This document shows positions 32,401 through 41,800 of a DNA stretch of 64,000 nucleotides, one piece after another. The stretch lies in NCBI GenBank assembly GCA_947652115.1, contig OX393562.1, positions 31,013,734 through 31,077,733 on the forward strand. The letters run 5' to 3'. The DNA comes from Blastomussa wellsi (taxonomy: Eukaryota; Cnidaria; Anthozoa; Scleractinia; Plerogyridae). The translations under genes were made by a program, and so were the position numbers. How positions within the stretch are numbered: position 1 is the first letter of the stretch; every line of letters starts with the position of its first letter. The notes below the pieces were generated by a model, which did no database searches, was not told the origin of the DNA, and worked only from the letters and a program-made list of their open reading frames with translations.

Positions 32401-33604
32401 GGTGAGAGTGGCATTTTTATTTAGTCCACATTGCTTACTAAGCACCTGCTCTCAGCTCTGTTGGTTAAGTGGGAAAGCAGTATTGCACAAAATGAACCCA
32501 GATTTTCTCCGAGTTTAAATATAACATTCTTAAGTCTGCAACTATATGTATATACTCAGTACCTTCTCTTGCATGGTATCCTCTTGTGCACACGTTCCAT
32601 GAGGCCTTCCAAGGGTTAAAAGCGACATGCGACACGGCTCTGAAAACTGGCGACATGGGGATTGTTAAAAAGCGACAACTGACATGATTACGCTGGTAAA
32701 ATGCGACAGCGACACAGTAACATTGGAAAGTTGTACATTTTACCAATAATTGTTAGAAATAATTATAAATATACGATAAATTTAGCATGAAAGTGACTCA
32801 GAATACAGGAAATTGCATTTCTGTGGGCTCAGATTTTCAAATTTTTCCCGCGGGAGCCTACCTTCAAAGCTCCCTAGCAGCGTTCGGCCTTCGCCGCTCA
32901 CAAATGTTTGCCTACTGAGCACCATGAAAGTCCGGTTGTAGCCCTGTAGCAAAGCCGATTCTCGCAAAAAAGGTGACGGGTACAGTTACGTACACTACAT
33001 AAAAATGACAGCGACATTTACAGCTGTAGGTTAGGTGACATCGATCTTCAAAAGCAAGCGACATCGCGACACAGAATATCTTCAATATCTTCTTTTCTGC
33101 CAACGCCATGTTAATGATTAAAACTTAAATCTTGAAGGTAAACTTTCGCTGCCCAATCCAAATACTAATTACTTGAAACGAAGCTTTTTTATAGCGGGGC
33201 TTGTTTGTGGAATAACTTGCCCCAGGATTTAAAAAGCGATGAAACGGCAATCATGTAAAACAGTTGTAATGAGTTTTAGTTTTTAACTTTGATTCTCCGT
33301 GTTTAAATAAAGTTTTACATTACATTACATTACATTGCAGCCACCCCCCTTGGAAGGCCTCTTCCATTGGAATGTCCTGCAGAGTAAAAATTGCATTACA
33401 AGAGAAAAAGGAAGCACTGCATAAGTTTACGAGGAAATGCATTGATTTGTGAGCGCACTTTCCCGTTAATTATTTTCAACTTGGCTTTTTGTTTCCTTTC
33501 AGCGTAACACTGTAACTCGGGAACCTGAGCCAGGCGATCTTAGCAGATCTTGTGAAGGAGGAGGCGGAGGGGGAGGAGGGGGATTTCGTTGTACAGTTTT
33601 ATGA
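26447..33604 (+). CDS. Atypical Rab/Ras-like small GTPase, poly-Gly tail and CaaX end
   Basis: Eight exons: 26447-26564, 26648-26708, 27588-27651, 29005-29082, 29965-30054, 31488-31553, 32354-32401, 33503-33604. Phases match, giving 208 aa. G1 is canonical (GDSGVGKST, 13-21), G4 is NKND (121-124) and G5 is SAK (150-152). G3 reads DTPGTD (61-66) instead of DTAGQE, so the catalytic Gln is Thr, which predicts weak or absent intrinsic GTP hydrolysis. The last exon encodes nine consecutive Gly and ends -CTVL, a CaaX box whose terminal Leu favours geranylgeranylation. All seven introns occupy the same codon and phase as in the adjacent minus-strand Rab gene. AATAAA follows 15 nt after the stop. Intact frame, so probably functional. 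Subfamily unknown. Confidence 0.88.
27807..28238. mobile_element. Foldback MITE with 9-bp target duplication
   Basis: 432 bp bounded by GTCCATGGT at 27798-27806 and 28239-28247. The outer arms of about 125 nt start TAGACTGTTCACAGT and are near-complementary. They include TTTTTCCG, CATCTTGGTCTTTTGAT and AGGGAGACTGTAACAG on both sides. The 9-bp duplication and long arms resemble Mutator-type elements. It lies in an intron of the plus-strand GTPase gene. No transposase. Confidence 0.88.
30121..30960 (-). pseudogene. Decayed L1-like LINE fragment (ORF2 C terminus and 3' UTR)
   Basis: On the minus strand near 30750-30890 a frame reads ANDMLYKFKIV, then a Cys-x2-Cys with an in-frame stop, then ETLEHFLFYCPG and a following FWK. 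This is the typical zinc-finger-like C terminus of L1/Tx1-type polymerase proteins. The fragment runs into an A/T-rich 3' end near 30121. The stop codon shows it is dead. It lies in the GTPase intron and is antisense to the gene. Confidence 0.65.
30527..30612. repeat. Small inverted-repeat element inside the LINE remnant
   Basis: TACGCAGCTCT at the left and AGAGCTGCGTGC at the right. The interior AACAGTGGACCCTATCCCTA is close to the element at 57660-57758 and shares CCTAAAACAATAG with 34162-34315 and 42394-42548. Confidence 0.55.
32000..32251. mobile_element. MITE with GGGATCA repeats and 8-bp target duplication
   Basis: Flanked by TAATATCA at 31992-31999 and 32252-32259. Terminal inverted repeats GTAACGAGGTATAT and complement. 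The interior has many GGGATCAGGGATCA units, which create an artificial open frame. An 8-bp duplication suits hAT-type mobilisation. Lies in the GTPase intron. Confidence 0.85.
32601..33361. mobile_element. Possible 760-bp inverted-repeat element with GCGACA repeats
   Basis: Left end GAGGCCTTCCAAGGG and right end CCCTTGGAAGGCCTC are complementary. The interior has many scattered GCGACA motifs and, at its right end, a LINE tail. It may be a composite and the ends could be coincidental. Confidence 0.4.
33150..33345 (+). pseudogene. LINE (CR1/jockey-like) 3' fragment with pentanucleotide tail
   Basis: A frame near 33185-33260 reads FYSGACLWNNLPQDLKS then stops. This is the standard C-terminal block of CR1/jockey/BovB-like reverse-transcriptase proteins (GA-LWN-LP-DL). 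The end is a TTACA/ACATT tandem tail, as in LINEs with microsatellite ends. 5' truncated. Confidence 0.6.
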
Positions 33605-33618
33605 TAAATGTGTTTAAT

Positions 33619-33624
33619 AATAAA
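33619..33624 (+). terminator. Polyadenylation signal of the plus-strand GTPase gene
   Basis: AATAAA 15 nt after the TGA stop, giving a very short predicted 3' UTR. Confidence 0.55.
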
Positions 33625-34886
33625 ACTGATATAAAATCGAATTAATGTACACAGCAAATCAGAACAGCGGCCAAAAATCAGAGACAGTTCAAAATAACAA
33701 TGTATGAAAAGCGTGGGGAAATTCTTATTGGCAGAGATGACAACGTCAATGTTCCGATAAGCCAGGACCCTGAAATGTTGCACGCTTTTCCAACCAATGA
33801 CAGATTAACCACAAATCAAAAATCAAATGAAAAAAGTTTTTGTTTGGAAACTTGTTTAATGGAAACACGCTCTCTTGAATTTAATTTAAGCTCCTGGCAT
33901 GAGACAAATATATTTGTGAGGAGTTTGTGCCCGGATTCTCGTGTTTGGAAAAGTGAGATCTTGATTTGTATTTCAGCCAGCAAAAATGATATAAATCGTT
34001 CACTTTTTCACCCTGCCTGTATGTGTATACAGGCGCAGAGCACGTGGGTAGAAGCGTGAAGAAAAAAAAAATAAACGAATTATTGTCCTCTAAGAACAAA
34101 ATGTTAATTTAAGTCTGATAAGTCTGAGCTTATAGTTCAGGGGGATAGCTGGAATAATTTGGGCCATGTAGCAGCCCTCGTAAGGTCTCGCATGAATGCT
34201 CGTTTCCCTGCGTGAAAACAATAGAACAAACAACAGGAACAATGCCCCAAGCCCCTAAAACAATAGCAACTACTACCAGTAGAATTACAAGCTTACGAGA
34301 GCTGCTACACTACCCAATAATTTTGCCTCACACTTTGAGGACTCGCACATAGGATTATTATCTTTTTTTGTTTTTTTGCATATTTTTGTTAATTATATTT
34401 AGCAAATAAAGATTTTTAGTTCTTCTGAGTGTTCTTTCACTTTATTGAGGCTTAACACAAAGAAAAGAAAAAATATTTATAAGTTCACAGTTATAATAAC
34501 CTGAATAAGAAGTAGTCGTTTCGCGCTGCTCATCCGTCGCAGCGAAAAGTGGAGGCTACTTCTGGCTGCCCAAAAAAGAAATCACTTTCAATGAAGTAGT
34601 TTTCTTTGCCCTTTCTTCCCATATCAACCTGCAATTAGGTAAGCCGAATCCCTAGTTTGTTTGTAAAAGACAACGTTTTTATCTGGTATCCCCAAAACAG
34701 CCGATAATGAGGTTCAGCCGGGTAAAGGAATCAGTCCAGAGGGGTATTTTCTCCGTCAAATCCTCATGCATTTAAGTTCTTAATGTTTCAGCTTTACAAC
34801 TAAGTAAATACCTGCAAATAATACACCTTTAATCCTGCGTTTACGCTGCTTAGATAAGTTGTTCTCCATAAAAGTCTTACATAATG
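33625..34886. other. Intergenic, one MITE
   Basis: AT-rich DNA downstream of the GTPase gene. Only the 154-bp MITE at 34162-34315 was recognised. The open frame at 33700-34059 shows no domain. Confidence 0.5.
34162..34315. mobile_element. 154-bp MITE with 8-bp target duplication
   Basis: AATAATTT flanks it at 34153-34160 and 34316-34323. Inverted ends contain GTAGCAGC and GCTGCTAC with CTCGTAAG/CTTACGAG. About 85 percent similar by eye to 42394-42548, including the interior CCCCTAAAACAATAGCAAC. Confidence 0.85.
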
Positions 34887-34924
34887 TAATTTGGTTTTAT
34901 CAAACATTTTTTTGATTTACGCAC

Positions 34925-36200
34925 TGTTAAGGAACCAAGCTCGGAAACACTACTCCGCCTGGCTGAGTTAGTGTTAACACTCAACTGTTTTTCATTCGCG
35001 AACAATTATTACAAACAAATCAATGGCGTGGCCATGGGTACCAAAATGGGACCCAGCTACGCCAATCTTTTCGTAGGCTACATTGAACACCAATTTTTCA
35101 ATCAATGCAACGGCCCAAAACCTGAACTCTATCGTCGCTACATTGACGACTGTATCGGCGCTACCTCTTCTACCAGAGAGGATCTTAATCAATTTATAGC
35201 CGCTGTTAATTCGTTTCATCCTGCCCTTAAATATACCTGGGAAATTTCCGATACTTCCTTAGCATTCCTGGATATCAAAGTTTCTATCGAAGGCAACAGT
35301 TTATGCACCAGTGTGCACTACAAACCCACAGATTCTCATAGCTATTTGTTGTATTCATCTTCACATCCATCACATGTCAAGAATTCCATTCCTTATTCTC
35401 AGTTTCTTAGACTTCGCCGTCTTTGTAGTGACGACTCTGATTTTTCCTTAAAATAAGAGGAAACGTGCAATTTCTTCGACAAACGCGGCTATCCTGCTTC
35501 TGTTGTTCAAGCGGGCCATCATCGCGCCCAGCAAATTGATCGACAGTCAGCACTACAAACGTCACAGAGAGAAAACAACGATAGAATTCCATTCACCCTC
35601 ACATTTCACCCTCACAACCACGCAGTTAAATCCATCATTCTCAAAAACTTTAAATTACTTCAAAATGATCCCGACACTGGTAGAATCTTTTCGCAACCGC
35701 CATTAATTTCATTTAAACGCGACAAAAACATAGGTAACTTTTTAGTCAGAAGTGCATTCCAAACTAGTGATCAACCCGGAACTTTTAAATGCGCTCGCGC
35801 ACGATGCAAAACATGCCCTTTCATTCACAACGTTGACTAAATATCGGGACCCAAGCGATCTATCAAAATCACTGATCATTTCACCTGTACCTCAGCCAAT
35901 GCCATCTACTGTATAACTTGCACTCTTTGCAAAAAGTTATACATCGGCGAAACAGGGAGACGACTTGGCGACCGATTCCGTGAACACCTTCGTGACGTAG
36001 AGAAAGACGACAAAAATGCATCGAAACCAGTCACGAGGCACTTCAATCTCCCAAATCATTCTAAGCAACATATGGCAGTCTGCGGCCTTTCCCTTCACCA
36101 AGGAAACACGGAAAGCCGTAAAACTCTAGAACAAAAATTTATTTTTCAAATCGGCACTCTTAATCCTCACGGTATCAACGAACGCTTTTCATTCAACTAA
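34925..36200 (+). pseudogene. Penelope reverse transcriptase / GIY-YIG endonuclease, broken
   Basis: One frame runs from about 34925 to the stop at 36198-36200 but is interrupted by TAA at 35454 and again near 35838. It starts inside the RT: the GTKMGPSYANLF block and the catalytic YIDD are present near 35040-35150, while earlier RT motifs are missing. After the second stop an apparently intact GIY-YIG domain follows (YCITCTLCKKLYIGETGRR, then RFREH and a downstream TRHFN). It would have served target cleavage and cDNA synthesis. It is no longer able to make a full protein. Confidence 0.85.
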
Positions 36201-36289
36201 TTTATTCCGAAGTTTTCACGTTACCAGGCACCAGCCAATAGCGAAGCTCCATCTTTCTGTATATAAAGACACACGACGCACAATTCCTT

Positions 36290-36337
36290 GATTCGTTCCG
36301 ACGAAGGGCTAACGCTCGAAACGTGAGCACTTGAATC
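36290..36337 (+). ncRNA. Hammerhead-ribozyme-like motif, second copy (inactive-looking)
   Basis: Same architecture as the copy at 263-310: GATTC/GAATC outer stem I, CCGACGA core, GGGC-TAAC-GCTC stem II, GAAA. The nucleotide at the cleavage position is G (ACGTG) instead of C/A/U, which should abolish cleavage. Confidence 0.5.
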
Positions 36338-36390
36338 TCTTTGCGGTGGCCAATTGACATTATCAACCCAGTTGATAAAACCAAATTATA

Positions 36391-38816
36391 TTACATAACA
36401 ATGCCCAAGGTTTGTCAATTGCTAAAGGAAACCGCGCCACTAAATGGTCTCCTGCATATTGTATTTGTGTTGGCAACCTTTTTCTTATCCGTCGCTGTAT
36501 TTGAAGGGTCGCAACTTTCAGGGCCGGGTGGTCACAGTCAGGTAAATTCTGCGCACGAGCCTTGTGGCCCATCAGGCCAGAGCGTATCCCGGTTTCCGCT
36601 AGGAGTACCCCCAGGGTTAATAATTGACCCACAATATCCCGGGGATATAGGGAGCGCGGAAGAGAGAGAGGGTCGTTTCCGCGTGATCGTACTGCTCCGC
36701 TGAAGCACCTTTTTAATAACTAGTAGCAAAGACAAATTACACGTAGCCGGCTGTGATAGAATTACTATCAAAATCACTAGAGTGGTAAAACTTTAGAAAT
36801 TTGAATTCGAAGCAGTACACGTGACAGGAAAAATCCCACGCAGGCGTTATATTATTAGTGAGTACGTTTAGCCCGGAACCGTTTCACCCGAACTCAAAGT
36901 CGTTTAATTTCGCCCCGAAAAAAAAGTCGATTCGCTCGGACCTAAAGTCGATTCGCCCGTGGTTTTTTTTCTTAAAGCAAATTACGGAGTATTTGGTGCA
37001 TAATTGCATGTGTAGCATTGCCTATTAAATGTGTCACAGAAATCCGTTGCACGATGTGGCTTGTTTTATTTAGCAAATCGAAAAATGTTAAAATTAGACG
37101 TGGTAAGCTGATGTTTATTAAGTATGATGAGCTTTACAGCTTCTACGTCCCAAATAAAAGAGATAAAACTCGTGCGATCTATGGTTTTAATAAAGTCTTC
37201 AAGTCCTCAGCTTCTACGCTCGCATTTCAATGAAAGATCAACTGGATGAGGGGAACAATTTTATGATTACCGCTTTGGTTTATAGAACATTTGGCGACTG
37301 TTAGCGTGTGATGTAGCGGTCGTTAAAACGTTTCTTATTGTGTATATTACTGTATATATAGAACAAGGCTTCTTGTTTTTCTATGATTGTTGTTTTGGTG
37401 GGAGGAATTTTGAACGGACAAGGATGTCCTTAAGCGATTTTTCCTTCCTTAATGCTACAATCGGTTAGGTTTTTTAGCTCATGATTGCAAGGCCGGTTTC
37501 GGATTCCTAAAGAGGGATCCTTCGTAGTGCTAAAGCTTGTTTCTAAAGAGCTCTGAGGCGAGCTAGTAACAAGTGCCGGTGAGAGATTCAACTTCGCTTT
37601 TATAGTATCCTGCAGTCGGTAACAGGGTTGATCTATTGTTTATATTGCAGTAATTATGCAGCTTGGCGGTTTTTACACGCTGCGTGGAGTTAACTCACTC
37701 GAAGTAGCTGAGTGAAAATGATTTTGCGTGTGTGGTAAGTTGATCTAAAAAGAGCTGTTGGATAATCTTGAAAATCCGTCAGCCCCCCAATAATTATTTG
37801 GGAAAAATGTTAAATTTAATTAACCAATTGAAAAATTACCGTTTTATTGCTCTCATAGATATGGTATAATAAAATGATTCACTACGTCTGGTATATCTGA
37901 CGAGTTCAATAAGAACGAAACAGCTGTCCACGGTTGCAACCCTGCTTTATCGGTTTCTGTCGAGTTGTTGTCAACTTTTTCACGTAGTATCAGCCTTGCA
38001 GTGATTTGCTTATATTAGAAATGCATTTTAGCCATTCTGGGAGCATTCATTTTAATACTTTTCCCCAGACCCCCTAGAATAATATGCTATTTTTATCATT
38101 TCCATTTTTTTATTTATTTGCCACACCACAGATACGATTTTTATAAAGAGAACAAAGAAAGGTAGAAAGAATAAAGGTAGCCGGAAACCAGCTTCTGGCC
38201 TCCCGTGAACGTTTTCGCTCCAAATTCTCCCGTTTCACTATTCTTTTTAGCGTAATATTTGGCCGGTTTTCTGCATTATCTCGCGAGCTTCGGTATCCTA
38301 ACAAGAGCCTGTGGCATTTTGAGCGCTTTATCATGGATTGGGTTGACTTCATGCGAGATTTGTGTTTGTAGGAAATAGCATCTTCGGGACCTGTATCTTG
38401 ATTTTTTGCGGGAGAGAATGTCCCCGGAACCCTAGAGTCTTAGCCGCTTCCGAAACCTTCAAAGGGTTGGACTAATCTCTGCTGGATGGCTGGCGCCGCA
38501 GTTGTATTGCCTAGCGCCCTATCCCACCCCAATCGCAAATATCCTGCGCGGGAGGAAAATTTAGTACTGAGATGGTGCGAGTGGGAATGAAATGCACATC
38601 GCTTACCGGGTCGCTGCGCTGCCTACCTCTCTGAACGAGACCCCCCCCCCCCCCCCCCCGCTGCGCGCGGCGCGAAACTGTCAATTTTCGCCGTATGACC
38701 CCTCCCCCTGTAAATTAATTTTGTCATTTCCTCGGTCCTTGGCGGGCTGACACTTTTCAATGCTTTGCATTATTCATAACATAAGAAGTGATGTTGTGCA
38801 ATACAAAGAATAGGGT
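36391..38816. other. Intergenic upstream of QRICH2-like gene
   Basis: No secure feature. A frame from 36402 could encode a signal-anchor-like start ending at a plausible splice donor (CAG|GTAAAT near 36540), but no following exon was found. A run of about 20 C residues lies at 38641-38660. The QRICH2 promoter is presumably in the last few hundred bases. Confidence 0.4.
38641..38660. repeat. Poly-C tract
   Basis: About twenty consecutive C residues, 160 bp upstream of the QRICH2 start codon. Confidence 0.9.
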
Positions 38817-41800
38817 ATGAAAAAGCACAAAATGGGTGCCGCAACAGAGTTGCATGGACTGGTGGATTTGGCATTACGTTCTCCGGACGCGGGTGTTGTA
38901 AACTTCAATCATCTTCACAAACTCCTGCACGCCATTTTGAATCACATTGGTTTGAGCTACGATCCGCGTAGCGGAGTGCTAAATGCTCAACTAGCTGATT
39001 CTTCTCGTGAGGTAAACGGCAAAAGCACTTCATTTGAGCAGTCGAATGGCAAAGACGAAGCGGATTCAGAAGTAGATCGCTCCAGACGAGATGGCAAGCT
39101 TTTCGTCAATTCTGATCAGTCAGCTTCTTATCCTGACCTCGGCAGGTTTGATAATCTTTTTGTTTGCGATAAATTTATTAAAGTTCAGTTGTTCGAATAT
39201 GCAGATGTCCTAAGCTGTTAAAATGGTGTTTATGTGACACGCTTTTGTTCAATCTCTAACACCAGTGTTTGTTATTAAAAACTACACCTTTACCCAGCAG
39301 CCAAACTTGTAACTCGCAAATCAACGAAACGTGCATGGACGTACTTCTGTTGCTTGTTAAAGGATAAGTTTTGGTGGTGTCTTTTTGGCAGATTAGTAGC
39401 TATAGATGGTGAATGTTATAAATTATTCAGGTTCGTCGACTATCGTTTTAATGACACCACTTCTTAAAGCTACAGTTAAAAATTCTAAAATGACTTCTTG
39501 ATGACCAGAAAAATTTGAAAAACATCTTTTGACATTCAAGATTTTGCCTGTCGTAATTGTGGGAAAATGCCAGATATTCGCAAGCGGATTTTCACTAATT
39601 GCATGTCTTATTCAAAATCAATAATTACTATAAGCGATTGAAATCCGTTCTAGTTTTTATAGCCTGAGGGTTTTTACTGCTTTCCAAGTACTTGAAATTC
39701 TATTTTTGAAATCATGAAAACCTGGTGTAATTTTTTTAGGAAACGTTCGAGAAAGAAGAACGCTATTTCAACAAAAAAGAAAACTTTGGTTATGTTGACG
39801 GTTCGAAGTACTTGTCGCTGTGGAAACGGAGCAAATTAAATTTTAAAATTTACATTGACCTGAATGATATACAGACTTACAGCTTATTTGTCGTTTCAAG
39901 GTTCGTCTTTATTTGAGTATTATTTTTCTATCAGCCTACAACCTCTACAGCCTACAAAATCTGTACATTTCAGAGCTCTCAGTCTGTTTTGGTTTCGAAC
40001 CTTTATTATAACTTTTTAATTTTACTTATATCAACATGTACTTGGCAATGTACAATAAAACGTATCTCGCCATTGTTGTCTTAATTAATTTTTAACACAT
40101 TTTTTGACGTCTTCCTGTCACAATATCATTGATTTCCAAATTTTTTGGCCAATGAAAGAGTGAACTATGGCATATGACTGACTTAGTGACATTTTGATTT
40201 AAATTATGTGGTTGCATTTTCTTCACCCCCCATTGAGACTAACTGCAAGGTGTGTTCTGTACTGTTAACATGGCTAAATATAAAGCAACTGTATGCAACC
40301 TCTGGATATAGCAAATATGTATTACATATTTTCATCCAAATTTCCTTGGCATGAAGTGGCTATGACTACGTATACTCTCTCCTGAACTGGATGCTTAATG
40401 TAAGTTCACTGTAGTATGCCCTTCTCTTTTCTCTTCGTTTTTAATGTTAAATGGAAAAGTAAAAGAGTTAATAAGATAAAATACCTTAACTTACTAAATG
40501 CCAAACTGGTTAAGAATCCCAACTGACCACTTGCTATTAATTTGCAAGGATAGCCCCCTGTCCCCTTATTCCTGCCCCCTGGTCCTCCTGCTCCCATCCC
40601 CTTTCCCCCTGCCCCTGTACCCCAACTCCTGCCCCCTTTCCCCCTGCTCCTACCCCTTGTCCCCCTGATCCTGCCCCCTGTCCCCCTCCACTACCTAAGA
40701 TCTGATTTATTGTACTTACATCTTGACTAGTAAAATTTTAAACTATGATTTGGTTTGATTTTAGTTTTCAGAAAAAGCAACAGAACCTTGAGAATAAAGT
40801 TCAAGAACTGGAGAACAGATTAAAGATTCTTGATAATCCACCATCCAATCAATTTATCATAGAACAGGCACAACAGAAGAATGATGCAACCCAAGATGAC
40901 GCATCCAATCAAAATGTGCTTTCTGGAATGTGGCAGTTAATGAAATTTAACAGGCGACTTCAGGCAACTGAAGAGGCTATTGACAGAGTAATGACAATCT
41001 TGAATGAATTTCTTGGAAGTGATGGAAAAATTATAAGTGGAGTCAGAAGTGAAGTGGAAGATATTGCTAATGAATTGAAGAATCTCAAAGAAAGTTTTCG
41101 TGTTCAAAAAACCAATGATAATAATCTTGGACAGGATTTGTTACCAGAGAAATCTGGTATTAGTGATGGTATACAGCAACATCAGTTGAATACTCTTGAA
41201 AAGCAACTCCAGGATAGATTTGTAACAAAGGATGATTTGTCAGTGTATGTTAAATGGCCTGCCCTGGAAGAGGCTTTGAATGTAAAGAAAACTGACCTCG
41301 AAAAGAGACACAAGTCTGAGGGATATAAAGTGGATAGCAGTCTAGTGCTACAAAAGCCATCAGATGCTCTTATTGATAGTGAAAATAAAGCATCTGATAC
41401 AGAGTCAGATGGGCGTCCGCAGACTGCTCCATTGCCATCGACCCAACAGACACCAATTCCAACACCTGAGATCCCTAAAACAGCTTTCACTAGGAGTACA
41501 CAGGTTGGCGTCCTTTGGAATTATGTTACAGATTGTTCAGTAATCTTTGAGCAGGAGAAGTCCCAACAGGGCTACCATTGATATAAAAGTGACAGGAGTA
41601 ATTGTTGTACCTTTGCAATCGTGATGGTTAAGCTTCATGGCTTATTAATTAGTACCTCTCAGGTATTGAATAGGAGTTTGAAATGCATCCACAAAAACTG
41701 GTTGTGGGGAATACCTTTCAAAATGTCTGATGATCATGCCCTGTCGATTTTTCCCAATCCTTTCATGGGGACCTGAAGGTGTAAAATGGGAACTTGGATT

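Larger units (their letters stand above)
34887..36390 (+). mobile_element. Penelope-like element, 5'-truncated and decayed
   Basis: Contains the second half of a Penelope reverse transcriptase, a GIY-YIG endonuclease and a terminus shared with 209-402. A 17-bp sequence (TAATTTGGTTTTATCAA) at 34887-34903 is exactly inverted at 36372-36388, marking both ends. Two in-frame stops interrupt the coding part. Confidence 0.88.

Noticed and set aside
41182..41490. 102-aa minus-strand frame
   Set aside because: Antisense of the large QRICH2 exon 40765-41503.
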